Below are positions 1 through 10,920 of a stretch of DNA of 64,000 nt, one piece after another. The notes beneath the pieces were generated by a model. The model saw nothing but the letters and a program-made list of their open reading frames with translations, did not search any database and was not told the origin of the DNA. Made by a program: the position numbers and the translations under genes. Source of the DNA: Siphonodentalium dalli (lineage: Eukaryota > Mollusca > Scaphopoda > Gadilida > Siphonodentaliidae). Location: NCBI GenBank assembly GCA_032622095.1, contig CP136067.1, forward strand, positions 126,825,030-126,889,029, written 5' to 3'. Within the stretch, counting starts at the first letter, position 1; every line of letters starts with the position of its first letter.

Positions 1-276
1 CAACACATTACTTGGCCCCGTGTTTTATAGCTGGCCACGTTTGACGTAGTTCTAATATTTCGGTTATGTGACATAATTTCAATGATCGAAATTTGTTGTT
101 AATGTCGCCTTCCAGAGACGAAGCTAATAAACCAAACATTTTCTGCTGTCCCTAAAGCGTCGGCGGATCACCTAATTTCGAGGGTATGAATATGCAATTA
201 AAAGTGAGGCCAAATATACCAACTATGTTCCGTTGGAACTACTACATCACCTAATTTCGATGAACTATATACGTTG

Positions 277-880
277 TCATGTTACTGGACTGACAAAACG
301 TCTTTTCTCACTCAATGTCACATCAAACTTCTTCTGACAAAGGTCGCACTTGTAAGGGCATTCAATGATGTGGGTTGTCATGCTGACTGGGAACAATCTT
401 ATATACTCGTATGATTGGTCACCTATGTGTGCTAATAAGCTTAGGCAGGGAAACGGACCCACTAATGCCTTTTGGATCACGTCACAGTTGTATGGGCGAT
501 GGCGCTGTAAATTATCTTGTGTTGGTATCACTGAAGGCTATTCGAACCACATCACATGCATATGGTCTATTACCGGTGTGGATTGTTTTGTCACGGAACC
601 GGACTCACTAGGTGCCTTTTGGTACACGTCACATGTGTATAGGCGATTGACTGATTTATCTTGTGTTGGTATGACTGGAGGCTATTCAAACCACATCACA
701 CTCGTATGGTCGATTACCGGTGTGTATTCTTTTGTCACGCAACCGGACTCGCTAAGTGCCTTTTGGTACACGTCACACGTGTATGGAAGATTGACTGTGA
801 TTTCTCGTGTTGGTATGACTGAAAGCTATTCAAACAACGTCACACTCGTATGGTCGATTACAGGTGTGGAGACCAAGTTT
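277..880 (-). pseudogene. Degenerate C2H2 zinc-finger gene fragment
   Basis: Read on the minus strand, this stretch repeats the classical C2H2 linker-plus-knuckle signature. Near 860-830 the translation gives HTCNRPYECDVV, near 700 it gives IHTGNRPYECDV, and near 340-360 it gives CPYKCDLCQKKF. Blocks like CDVYQKALSESG lie between them. Several second cysteines are lost (Tyr or Val in their place), stops interrupt the reading right after CDVV, and one full linker needs a +1 frame shift. Three or four finger-sized blocks can be aligned. In working members of this family tandem fingers bind DNA in the nucleus; here the frameshifts, stops and lost zinc ligands point to a decayed exon or retrocopy. 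The plus-strand reading frames over the same bases look like antisense shadows. I am confident it is zinc-finger derived and fairly sure it is dead. Confidence 0.75.
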
Positions 881-1048
881 TTTTTACTACAAAAGCTGGC
901 GTTTTTTACATCAAAAGCGGAGACCTCACTTTACTACAAAAGCTGGCGATTTTATTACAACAGTGGTGAGGTACTTCAAAATCTGGCGTTTTTTACTTCA
1001 AAAGTGGAGAACTACTTCAAAAGTGGTCATTACTTCAAAAGCTGCATG
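864..1048 (+). repeat. Short degenerate tandem repeat, CTTCAAAAGTGG type
   Basis: Six or more copies of a 20-45 bp unit built on TACTTCAAAAGCTGG or TACTACAAAAGCTGGCG follow each other, with T-runs between some of them. It directly abuts the zinc-finger relic. Copies are too diverged for a clean period. No coding role is seen. Confidence 0.5.
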
Positions 1049-1089
1049 GCATAACACATGGTTCAGGAATTTAGTTAGTGGTACATGTA

Positions 1090-1915
1090 GGTCAGAAAAA
1101 TTTATAGTAAACATTTGTATAACGTTATCCACTCTGAAGAGGCTCAAAATGGATACATGTATATACATGTACAAGAAATAAATATTAATTTAATTTACTT
1201 GCTCTTTTCAATTAACTTTCCACATCAAAATAAGAATCACTCACTTTTGATACATATTATATTGGTGAATATTCGATGTCTGAAACCTTTGTCTAAATTC
1301 ACTCGAGAATGTAATATGAAGACACACATTCTCAATTTGTTATACTCAACTTTGATGTCCAGTAAATAGTTTATTTGGAAATTTTATTTCGCTCGATCAC
1401 ACGCATGTGATATTGCTAATCAGGTTTTAAAAGGGCAACTGATATTCGGGCACATCTGTGTATGCCTTCCCATTTCTAAATCCTCTAGATTATCACCGAC
1501 CTCACTAACACTTAAAACTTGAAAATGTCAGCACCTGGCCGCATGCGTGTGAGATAGCATAAACACTGTATGATTAATATTGTGATTAGTATAACATTTG
1601 CATGCATATTTATATAACATGTATATATTTGTCATTTGTATATATACTCTCCTAAATTGAAGTTAACAATAAACTTATTGTGAAATTAAGAACTTGCCAT
1701 GATTGAACTAAGTACCAGTAACAAATTAAGACTATTGTTGTGTATGTCACAAGCATATGGGCGCATGCTTGGTATGAGATAATATACATAACAATAATAA
1801 TGCATGTTTGTATTCCGGTTGTCAGTTTATCACACGATTGTAATGGCGTGATTGAAAGATTTTGGATCGGGGACATGGCTAGAATATCTATCATTTAGAC
1901 TGGCCTCAATCTTTG
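1090..1915. other. AT-rich stretch without recognisable features
   Basis: I see no splice-bounded reading frame, tandem repeat or long inverted repeat here. There are only simple TATACATGTA-like palindromes near 1150-1175 and 1610-1650. Confidence 0.5.
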
Positions 1916-2043
1916 CAAGAGAAATTTCCAACTGACACCCCCGACGGTTGGAAAATGTCCAACTGATGTTTAAAGTCGGAAAATATTATTTTCTTAAATT
2001 AATAAGCAGTTTTTGACTGGCCACAGGGGAGGGACCTAGATCA

Positions 2044-2105
2044 TGTCACGAATCTCTACTCTTTTCTACACACACGGCACGTAGCCAAAGTAGAGATTCA
2101 TGACA
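2044..2105. repeat. Hairpin, 17-bp stem and 28-nt loop
   Basis: TGTCACGAATCTCTACT (2044-2060) pairs with AGTAGAGATTCATGACA (2089-2105) with a single mismatch. A smaller TTTCCAAC/GTTGGAAA hairpin sits upstream near 1924-1954, and AATTTCCAACTGA recurs on both sides (near 1921 and 2107). This suggests a small foldback repeat. Confidence 0.55.
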
Positions 2106-3547
2106 ATAAATTTCCAACTGATAGCAATTTCATTAAAACAAATTGATCAAAAGTAGGAAATATACAAATGTTGTTCTAAAAAGAATTTCCCATTAATAAA
2201 TTGTTGGAAAATAAAACTACAAGAACAATTGCAACCTACTGTTCCGTCAGACATGCAATATCCAACTGTTGACAAATTTGACCTGAGTTGGGGACATCCC
2301 CCCCCCCATCGCCATGTCCCTGCTTGGCCTATCAAATGTCCTTCTGTTATTACAGGAGTGTCAACTTTTCCACCAGTAACATACATGAGCGGTTGTATTT
2401 GTGATATGTTAGAACACCATCTCCCTAGCCCCCCCCCCCATCATGTCGACATTTGTATAAGATGTGTGTTGGCTAACACTGTGCCTTAAAAATCAATGAA
2501 ATCGCAAAATTTGTATTTAAAAACGCATATACTTAACCACAAAACTGGAAATTTTTATAATTTTTGTGATATTATTTGTCTTGGGATAAGTTCCATATAT
2601 GCTTAAACTTAACAGACACCATACACCACCAGTAGTTTTACAGGACAAAACAATGTTATACAAATGTATGTAGCGAGCATATGGACAAACTTCTCAACAC
2701 ACTCTGTATACTGGAACATGACAAACATCGCACAAAATTACCAGGTACACTTTCTTTTAAAAATGACACCACCGGGCATGTCATTCTAATAATAAAATAA
2801 CCCACTGTGATATTATGGTTGTTGGTGAATTTGGATTTAGTTAAAAATATTATGTTCACATAGTTGGCACCAATATTTTATTAATCAGAAGGCAATTACA
2901 TCATGGTGGAGTCTTTGGGTCTTATTTGGTTACCAGTACACTTTCTGTTAGACATACACCTTCACGTGTAACGTATGGCGCTTTCCAAACATACATGTAT
3001 ATAAGATTGTTCTATGCCATGATAAGATTTGTTGCACAGGAGACACAAATCTACATCAGCTTCATGGAGTGAATTCCTTAGTGACTACAGATTCAAGAAT
3101 CACTATACAGTGTACAAATGGGTTCTCCCCCAAAGACATCCATTGCACTCTTGAAACACTCAAATAGTTTGGAAAGAATCTTGAGTTTCCCAAAACTTCA
3201 TTCTAGTATTATAAGATGCAAATTCTTGAAAATCATTGGTCCTTGTTGTACATGTATATATTGTCTTTCCATTATGCGAGCTCGCAGGTCACACAAAACA
3301 TATTGGCTTTACAGTTCCATTTAATCACTGCTTGTGAATGTGAATTTTACACCTGTTCAAGGAAGTTGTCTGACAACATTTGCTAATTTATTCAGAATCC
3401 AGTACACGTGAGATCTCAGATCACAGAATTGAACTTCTGATAGATAGTGCATGTGATGAACAGGATGTATCGGTAGATCTGAAGCATCTCTGAAAAATCT
3501 GGAAAAATAGGGGAAAAAACACTGTAATAAGTATACATGTACATGCA
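2106..3547. other. Unannotated AT-rich stretch with two poly-C runs
   Basis: The only structure noticed is two pure C-runs near 2299-2308 and 2431-2440, both followed by CATC. Short reading frames on either strand lack family signatures and splice context. Confidence 0.4.
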
Positions 3548-3654
3548 CAGTAATGCCCTAATTAATCGACTCGACGAGAGCTTTCCTACTAAATACTGAA
3601 AATTTACCCATAATTATGCTGTGGTTATGGAGTCAATTAATTATGGCATTACTG
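3548..3654. mobile_element. 107-bp foldback MITE
   Basis: The ends CAGTAATGCCCTAATTAATC... and ...TTATGGCATTACTG form 25-bp terminal inverted repeats with two mismatches (3548-3572 and 3630-3654). Total length 107 bp. The right flank is TA. Size and end structure fit a small mariner-like MITE, but the superfamily is an inference. Confidence 0.65.
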
Positions 3655-4565
3655 TAGATGTAACATACAGTAAAGACCTGATAAATGAAATCACCTTCAA
3701 CTTTCGAAAGTTTGAACAGTAATTTTCTCTGTACATGAACATGAAATGACAGTACATGTGATGAAGTCGCTGATTTAAGAAACACTGAGAACGATTAGTG
3801 AGACTAATAAACAAAATATAATTCCTGATACCGGTATATATTCATCCATTTTTCAGAAATCTATAATTCTTTCAATCAAATAGCAATATTCTCAAACAAA
3901 AAGCAATGTTTTATTTCACTTTGTATACATTCATTTATTTATTCATTCCCTCATTTCAGCTCTAATGCGATTATCCTATTTAAAGATGCATAATCCGAAA
4001 TAACGCTCGCAAATTACTATTTCTTTGGCTTTGGGGAAACAAATATTTCATTTGAGTCGAGGAACCCACCCATCAAAGCTCAGAGTGATCAGATATAATT
4101 TTTTGCAATCCATTATTTTTCACCACCGGTACTTTTTAGTGGCCTGGCAAAAAGTAAACGAGAAGAAGTTCTCGGATCAAATTGCGTATGAAGATGGATA
4201 ACTATAAAGTCAAGTGGCTTTTGTGTATCTGATATTTGACAATCCTTTGTTTTAATTATCACACCAAATCACTCAGAATTATTCATGTATGCAACTACGT
4301 AACTTCTGTTAAAGAGATTTGCATGGAAATCCCCTATCAAAATTGTTGACTTGACCTTCCCCTTAATATATTGACTGAAGCATATTTAAAAAAAATGTTG
4401 TTCGAATCTAATGATATGGGGACTATCGAATCAGACTGAGTACCTTTAAATACAATTGAAACTTCCTTGTCGTCGCACACTATTTTGAGTTTTTTTAATA
4501 AACCTGGCAAGGTTGGTACATACATGTACCCTGCTAGGCAAAACAAGACAGTGTCCACTTAACCA
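3655..4565. other. Stretch without recognisable features
   Basis: No repeat or coding signature seen. A short palindrome GAGAAGAAGTTCTC occurs near 4160. Confidence 0.4.
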
Positions 4566-4860
4566 TGTTGCGGTTAGCATTGCCACCGCAGCCGAAATGC
4601 AACTACATGTACACCGCGGCTCCAATGGCTAACTACAGTTGGGCGCGGTGTATTTTCCATTCGGCCATGGTGTAAATGTAGTTGCCGCGGTGTACATGTA
4701 CATTCATTAAACTGAAAAAAAAACAATACAAACCAGAAATCTAACCATGGTGTACATGCCATCCGGCCCTGTTGTACATGTAGTTGCTTTTCGGCCACGG
4801 TGTACATGTGTACTTGTCGTTCGGCCGTGGTGTACTTGCCGCTCGGCCGCGGTACTCAAC
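4566..4860 (+). repeat. GGTGTACATG minisatellite-like array
   Basis: At least seven degenerate copies of a 22-48 bp unit built from CGGCCATGG, TGTACATGTA and GTTGCCG follow one another (for example near 4670, 4690, 4748, 4772, 4797, 4826). Related words continue to about 4925. Intervals vary, so the array has expanded irregularly. Confidence 0.6.
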
Positions 4861-5181
4861 TGCAGAATTTACAAACTCTGACACTGCAGCCAAACGGCAA
4901 ATACACTGCGGTGTCAATGGACACTTGTTTTGTCCAGCAGGGTAGATAAGACGGCAGATTGGCAGTACATTCTAACAATTTTTAGCCAAAGATTTACTGA
5001 TGGGGAAGTCGTGTGAGATTGACAAATCTGTTTTACAAAGAGAAACTACAATGCGAAACTTGTATATATCTCTAGGCATCAGGAAGCTGAATGTGTTCCG
5101 AAGTCGGGGAGCGAGTACACCGGGAATGCTAAAGGTGAAGATAACTGAAGAATGACCTACACCTAATACATATGAAACGTT

Positions 5182-5816
5182 AGGCCAAAACAAAATGAAT
5201 GTGTGTTTCCCGTAACATGCCCCAAAAAATAGGGGCGGGCGGTAGGCTTTTCATATTATGTTATTTTATTTTTTTATGGTCTCGTGTGGGCCACGCCTAA
5301 CCACAATCAAACACCATACAATGACCCGATCAACCAACAAATTGGTGATAAAACCGATATATGCAAACAAGATATAATTATATATATTTTTACGATAATA
5401 AATTTAATTATCCACCAAACAGGAAATATATCATAGATATAAAATATCTAGTTTGATGCCAACAAAATGGGAATGACAATTACAATGTATGTGTCCCCAG
5501 GGAGCAGTTTAAAAAAAATATATCTCCACGATGAGAAATTCTCCTATCAGAGTCGGGGTACAATGTTTACTTTAATGATAGTCGCCATTCATTTCCCTGG
5601 CCGCTGTAGCTTCCTACTGCGCATGTCGTATAAGTAACAGCCGGCTACAGCTTTTTTGCTCAAATACACTCAACAATACCGGTACTCCATATCAACACAA
5701 ACACGTGCTTCCGGTCAGCGAAGAGGAACGATAACCTGTACTCTTCTGGTATTGAGTCCGGTCGTAATTTGACTAGAACTGTTTGAAGAGTGACGATGTG
5801 GCTTTGCGAAAAATAT
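5182..5816 (+). repeat. Dispersed ~0.63-kb repeat, copy 1
   Basis: Starts AGGCCAAAACAAAATGAATG and ends GGCTTTGCGAAAAATAT. The same sequence with small indels and substitutions recurs at 6784-7404. A third site at about 10885-10920 carries only the first ~36 bp, in inverted orientation, so the AGGCC end is a real element boundary. It contains AGGGGCGGGCGGTAGG and a run of TATA-rich sequence. No coding frame is shared between copies. It could be a non-autonomous element or one end of a larger one. Confidence 0.75.
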
Positions 5817-5899
5817 GTTGCCATTATGAGGGCTAAAAAGCGTTACGAATTATAACATTATACGTTTGGCGCAATGAGCAAAATATCTTGGCAACACAC

Positions 5900-6312
5900 C
5901 TGCCGCTCATCCAACATCTACCGCTCTTTAGCACTGAGGGCTAAAGAACGGCACACCGCTCTTTAGCGATAAGGACTAAAGAGCGGTACGGATTATAACG
6001 TTGTGTGTTGGCGCAATGCTCATCCAACATGGACCGCTCTTTAGCACCTACCGCTAACGAGCAGTATACCGTTCTTTAGCACCAAACGCTAAAGAGCAGT
6101 ATACCGTTCATTAGCGTATCAGGCCCATATAGCTAAGGCATGGTATACCGCCTGTTAGCATTTGCCTTCTAAAGAACAGTATACTGTTCTTTAGCACCAA
6201 ACGCTAAAAGAGCGGTATACTGTTAATTAGCGTATCAGGCCCACATAGCTAAAGCGCGGTATACCACTCTTTATCATTTGGTACTAAAGAGCTGTATACC
6301 GTTCTTTATCCA
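5900..6312. repeat. Cluster of CTTTAGC / GCTAAAG palindromes
   Basis: More than ten half-sites of the form CCGCTCTTTAGC or GCTAAAGAGCGG alternate in opposite orientations. They form serial hairpins joined by GTATACCGTT linkers. A ~120-bp block containing GCGTATCAGGCCCA occurs twice (near 6113 and 6230). The block lies between the two copies of the 0.63-kb repeat. Confidence 0.7.
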
Positions 6313-6583
6313 CGGCCATATATAAGTAAATCTGAAATGACATCAATGACCATCGATAGGCTGCTGACTTTAAAAAGTTGGAGTTACCTCGTACTCTTAT
6401 TATTAATATTGGAGAGAATTTCCAACAATAGCTATTATTTGGCTTTGAGACATAGAGCGAAATTGCCATCACTATTATCAAATTCAGCCTAAATCCCTGC
6501 AATCACGATTATCAGGCAATCATGAGTATTGGCACCTGAGAGTATGTTACATATGATTAGTATACAAGTACATGATATCACAT

Positions 6584-6706
6584 GAGTTTCTATTTTATAC
6601 AAAATTTATGAACCAAGTTCACTAAATTAGATTTGAGCCGAGGTTTACCGAGGCTCAAATAGAATTCAGTGGACGAGGTTGATAAATTACGTATAAAATA
6701 GAACGA
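6584..6706. mobile_element. ~120-bp foldback MITE-like palindrome
   Basis: TTCTATTTTATACAAAATTT at the left pairs with the right arm ending ACGTATAAAATAGAACGA. The arms (about 55 bp each) close on TTGAGCC...GGCTCAA around 6633-6659. Arms carry scattered mismatches. No target duplication was identified. Confidence 0.6.
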
Positions 6707-6783
6707 GTTTGAGAAACCTTTTATCATACATGTTATGATCAAATAAACGCGAAGTATTCATCGAATACAATTTTACACCAATC

Positions 6784-7404
6784 AGGCCAAAACAAAATGA
6801 ATGCATGTTTCCCGTATCAAGCCCAAAAAAAATAGGGGCGGGCGGTAGGCTTTTCATTTTATTTTTCCATTTGTTTTGTATTGTCTCGTGTGGGCCATGC
6901 CTAATCACCATCAAACACAATACAATGACCCGAGCAACCAACAAATTGGTGATAAAACTGATATATGGAAACAAGATATAATTATATATATTTTTACGGA
7001 ATAAGTTTAATTATTTACCAAACAGTAAATATATCGTAGATATAAAATATCTAGTTGAATCAGCTGGTTTGCTGCCAACAAAATGGGAATGACAATTATG
7101 TGTCCCCAGTGAGCAGTATTAAAAAATTATCTCCACGATAAGAAATGTTATCAAGAGTCGGGGTACAATGTTTACTTTAGTGATAGTCGCCATTCATTTC
7201 CCTGGCCGATGTAGCTTCCGACTGCGCATGTCTTATAAGTCACCGCTTGTTATGCTCAAATACATGTACACTCAACAATAGTCCATATCAACACGTGCTT
7301 CCTGTCAGCGAAGGGGAACAATAACCTGTAATCTTCCGGTATTGCGTCCGGTCGTAATTTGATTTTCTGTTTGAAGAGTGACGATGTGGCTTTGCGAAAA
7401 ATAT
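6784..7404 (+). repeat. Dispersed ~0.63-kb repeat, copy 2
   Basis: Aligns end-to-end with the copy at 5182-5816, sharing the same AGGCCAAAAC start and GCGAAAAATAT end. It has small deletions (for example around GTCCCCAG and the CACCGCTTG region). Same orientation, 1.6 kb apart. The copies could be a segmental duplication or two insertions. Confidence 0.75.
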
Positions 7405-7510
7405 ATAAATATAACAAAGATATCATTTATCTCGCGAGGTGAATCAGATAAAATGGAACCACGCGTACATAGTTTGGTTATCAGTGTGGTCGGTCGGTTT
7501 ATAGATTGAT

Positions 7511-7890
7511 TTTTTAGCTCACCTGAGACGAAGTCTCCGGTGGAGCTATAGTCATCACTCCTCGTCCGTCGTCCGTCCGTCTGTCTAGCCGTCCGTCAGC
7601 ATCAGACCGATTGGGTTTATATTTGGTGTGGATGTTCCCTAGGTGACTCTTATTCAGATTTGTTCAAATGAGGTCACCAAGTCAAATAGTTTTGATGTCA
7701 GGACCATAACTATTTTTCCACATAGTAATTCTTAAAACGACTTCTTTTCTGAAGTTGTCGGGCCGAATGGGTTCATATTTGGTATGAGGGTACCTTGGGT
7801 GACAGTGGTTCAGATTTGTTCAAATGAGGTCACTGGGTCAAATGTGGGTGGGGCTATGGACATAAATCTGAATAAATATTTTTTTTTAGA
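7511..7890 (+). repeat. AGCTCACCTGAG dispersed repeat, copy 1
   Basis: Begins TTTTTAGCTCACCTGAGACG, runs through a GTCCGTCGTCCGTCCGTC simple-repeat segment and then through phrases that recur in two further copies downstream (CATATTTGGT, TCAGATTTGTTCAAATGAGG, CATAGTAATTCTTAAAACGA). From general knowledge this start is common in mollusc genomes. I cannot confirm a family name from sequence alone. Confidence 0.65.
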
Positions 7891-7966
7891 TTTAACTTAT
7901 TGCTCAATTTAACCAACAAAAAGATTTATATATATTTTATTTTTAATAAATAATTTTTTTTATTAA

Positions 7967-8448
7967 AGGCACGTGAGGCCTTAGTTGTCGAAAATATTCA
8001 TATTTGTTCCAATCAGAAAAACATTAAAACGCATACAGTTTCGTTCATATATACCATGACCATCGCGTAAACAGCATGTTATCATAAAGATTTACTATAT
8101 TTTACCTAAGCAAGAGCCTGATTATGTTACAGAAGACAGCACAATGCTGCTGGCTAATCACACACAAATGGCAGAAACGCTCTTTATTCGTTCCATATCA
8201 GGAATTCACGAACTAAGAACGCTCTTTATGTTTACCATCATAATATAAACAAACACCAGAAAAGTTACTTTTTATGCTTTTGTTTACATAACAATGGTCA
8301 TATATATGACAATAACATACTGTTTATGCGATATTTCTTATTTGTATATGGACAAAGTCTGTCTACATTTTGTTCTTTCTGTTTGTGGCGGTTTTTGACG
8401 GGTGGAAATATTTTCACAGGATACCCACCACCAAGGCCAACCGTACCT
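7967..8448. mobile_element. 482-bp TTAA-flanked non-autonomous element, copy 1
   Basis: The element starts AGGCACGTGAGGCCTTAG and ends CCAAGGCCAACCGTACCT, giving ~18-bp imperfect terminal inverted repeats. It is flanked on both sides by TTAA (7963-7966 and 8449-8452). It contains two ACGCTCTTTAT words and no coding frame. A nearly identical copy lies at 11305-11790. TTAA target choice is typical of piggyBac-like transposition, but the AGGYACG tip is not the usual CCY tip, so assignment is tentative. Confidence 0.8.
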
Positions 8449-8452
8449 TTAA

Positions 8453-8920
8453 ATAAAATATTTGTTATTTAAATAAAATAAAAAACATTTAATTAAAATT
8501 TTGAAGAACTTATGACATTACATCTTCGGGGGGTAGGTACATCTAGTCCCCCCACTAAATTTGGTTGAAATCATGGGTTTGGGAGAAACATGAGCAGACA
8601 GTTGTACAGAAATGTTCAGTAAATTCATTTTAATACTAGTATCTGTGCATTGCCATTACAAGCCAACTCTGCTCGGAACTGCCAGACATGACACATGTTG
8701 TTATGATCAGGGCCAGATAGATAGATAAGAGAACTTCTGTAGCTATAGGCAGAGTCCCCAGGGAGTGTATTCATGTCATTCATAATTTAAATGAGATTAA
8801 TAGTGTTGTACATTTGTTTTCTAAAGTTGTCAGTAGCACCATCATTGTTTACAATACACTGGTCATTAATATCAGATTAAATTCCTTTTCTCAGAGCTTT
8901 GAGTGTGTCTGGCATTTGTA
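8453..8920. other. Stretch without recognisable features
   Basis: AT-rich start, then mixed sequence. GGGGGGTAGG and GTCCCCCC form a weak stem near 8528-8557. Nothing else could be supported. Confidence 0.35.
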
Positions 8921-9012
8921 GAATGAGGTTCCCAGAGGGTGAATTTAATTATGCTACCCTGCACGGTAGGCTAGCATCGCCAAATACACCCTATGAGGAC
9001 CTCATTCTGCTT
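8921..9012. repeat. Foldback repeat with GAATGAGGT ends, copy 1
   Basis: AGAATGAGGTTCCCAGAGGG at the left pairs with CCCTATGAGGACCTCATTCT at the right, with GGTAGGCTAGC at the centre. A diverged copy of the same layout lies at about 9216-9297. Confidence 0.55.
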
Positions 9013-9215
9013 AGGCTTCATCTTCTGGGAAGTATCTAGAGTCACAAATTGACATTTTTAGCAGCTCTTATCACTTCTGTTCAGATTCTAAAATGCATAA
9101 TTGAGGTGTCAAATGGGTGCGCATACTGTCATATGTCAGTAATGTCACCAACTTCAGCTGGAGAACTTCTGTCTGTCCCTAGGTCTCCCATAGCAGCTGA
9201 GGACTAAGTAAAATT

Positions 9216-9297
9216 GGGTTCCCAGATGGCGAATTTGGTGTGGCTAGCCCACCTTACAGAATAGCATCACTACATTCACCCTTTTGGGACCTCATAC
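9216..9297. repeat. Foldback repeat, copy 2
   Basis: GGGTTCCCAGATGGCGAATT to CACCCTTTTGGGACCTCAT parallels the hairpin at 8921-9012, with the same GTTCCCAG and GGACCTCAT ends and a TGGCTAGCCCACC centre. Confidence 0.5.
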
Positions 9298-9399
9298 ACA
9301 CTAAATTCACGCTTGGCTGTTCCAATATTATTTTCTTAACCACTTATCTATGTGAACTATTATACCTTATTATGGACAAAAAAGTGGGGGGGGGGGTAT

Positions 9400-9720
9400 A
9401 TTGGATTAAAACTGTTGGTCTGTCGGAGTGTCCTTCCATCCATTGTTCTGTCCATCCATCCGTCAACAATTGTTTTCTTCTCAAGATCTATATGAATTCC
9501 CTACCGGTATGTGACTCACATTCAGATTTGTTCAAATAAGTTCATCAGGTCAAATAGGAGGGATGACAGGGCCATAACGTTTTCCCTCCATAGTAATTCT
9601 AACAACTATTACTACTCAAGAACCATCAAGTCTATTTAGCTTATATGTGTATGCAGGGTCCTTAGGTGGCATGTTTAGATCTGTTTTCCAATGGGGTCCT
9701 TTTTGGCAAATCAATTAACT
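9400..9720 (+). repeat. AGCTCACCTGAG-family repeat, copy 2 (5'-truncated)
   Basis: Lacks the AGCTCACCTGAG start but carries the internal phrases of the family: repeated CCATCCGTC words, GACTCACATTCAGATTTG, and CCCTCCATAGTAATTCT. A run of G sits immediately upstream at about 9386-9396. Confidence 0.5.
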
Positions 9721-9932
9721 TCAACTCTTAAAAGCGAATGTTTATAATTATAAGATGAATAGATATCAGAGATGGGGATTCATGTTTGTTCAAATAGGGG
9801 CAGAGACCCCACCCACACTACCTGTATCTATGCTGTACGCTACTGGTATAATAAGATAATGTCATATTCTTGCAGGGATGTTTCTACAGTGTTGGGGAGG
9901 TGATTTACAGATTTGTTCAATGAAATGTAATT

Positions 9933-10400
9933 TTTGAGCTCACCTGAGACTAAGCTATCGTCATCACTTCTCATCTGTCACCTGTTCATCTTTCTGACCG
10001 TCCATCAATCTGTCAACAATTCTGTGGACATCTTCTCTAGATCATAAGACTGAATGGGTTCATATTTGGTGTGGATTTTCCCTAGATGACTCACATTCAG
10101 ATTTGTTCGAATGAGGTCACTCTTTCAAATGGTTGTGAAGCCAGTGCCATAACTCTTGCCCTCCATAGTAATTTTTAAAAACGACTTCTTCTCATCTACC
10201 ATCAGGTATAGGGTGGGACCAGAGACATAACTGTATGCCTCTATAGTAATACTTAAAATGTCTTCTCAAGAGAGGTTGGACTATTTACATGTAGCTTACA
10301 TATAGTATGGAGGATCCTTTAGTGACTGAGATTCAGATTTGTTAACATGAGGCAACCTGTTCAGAAATGACGGGGCTATGGGGACTTAACACTTTTGTGT
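9933..10400 (+). repeat. AGCTCACCTGAG-family repeat, copy 3
   Basis: Begins TTTTTGAGCTCACCTGAGAC, followed by the same order of phrases as copy 1 (GGTTCATATTTGGTGTGGAT, CAGATTTGTTCGAATGAGG, CCTCCATAGTAATTTTTAAA, ACGACTTCTT). More diverged than a recent insertion would be. Confidence 0.6.
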
Positions 10401-10884
10401 CTAATAAAATCATTAAAATACAAAATTCATTAAAACATCTACCTTGGAACTACCTGACTGATTAATCTGACATACATATATGGTGTTTTTGGGGCCATGG
10501 ATAATTGGGCTTCAAACATGTCTAAATAATTTTATAAAAAAGTGTTTGTGAGATTGGAAATTTCCAACAATAGAGAAAGTTTGAGATGTCGGTTGTGAAA
10601 TTCCAATCTAAGACTTGGGAGTCTGGAGCCTGGTCGGGAATGGACATGAGCTGGAGGAGGGGGGGTGATCAGTAGCGTACAGTTGGTACATGAAGCCCCT
10701 CTATCCACATATTCTGTTTAGATCTTCTTCTTTTAAAGTGATTATGAACAGTTCTAACTGTTATGGCCTCCAAAGTCCCAGTCTTTGCAGTCTGGTGAGC
10801 GACCCCACAGTCTTTGACTGTCTTGTTTTATTTAAAACCAATAAAATGAACTTGGGACGGGGGTTTGAAGACTGTCGGTCGGGT
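10401..10884. other. Stretch without recognisable features
   Basis: Mixed sequence with a GA/G-rich patch near 10650-10670. One small reading frame here has no family signature. Confidence 0.35.
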
Positions 10885-10920
10885 TACGGGAAACACACAT
10901 TCATTTTGTTTTGGCCTCAT
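10885..10920 (-). repeat. Terminal fragment of the 0.63-kb dispersed repeat
   Basis: On the minus strand this reads GAGGCCAAAACAAAATGAAT and continues to a GTTTCCCGTAAC end, identical to the first ~36 bp of the repeats at 5182 and 6784. It then diverges into a CCGACCGAC-containing tail, showing that the first bases are a shared element end. Confidence 0.6.

Noticed and set aside
365-1054. 229-codon plus-strand frame over the left end
   Set aside because: It is antisense to the zinc-finger relic and its repeated SITGV...SYSN text mirrors the finger repeat. It lacks a recognisable fold.
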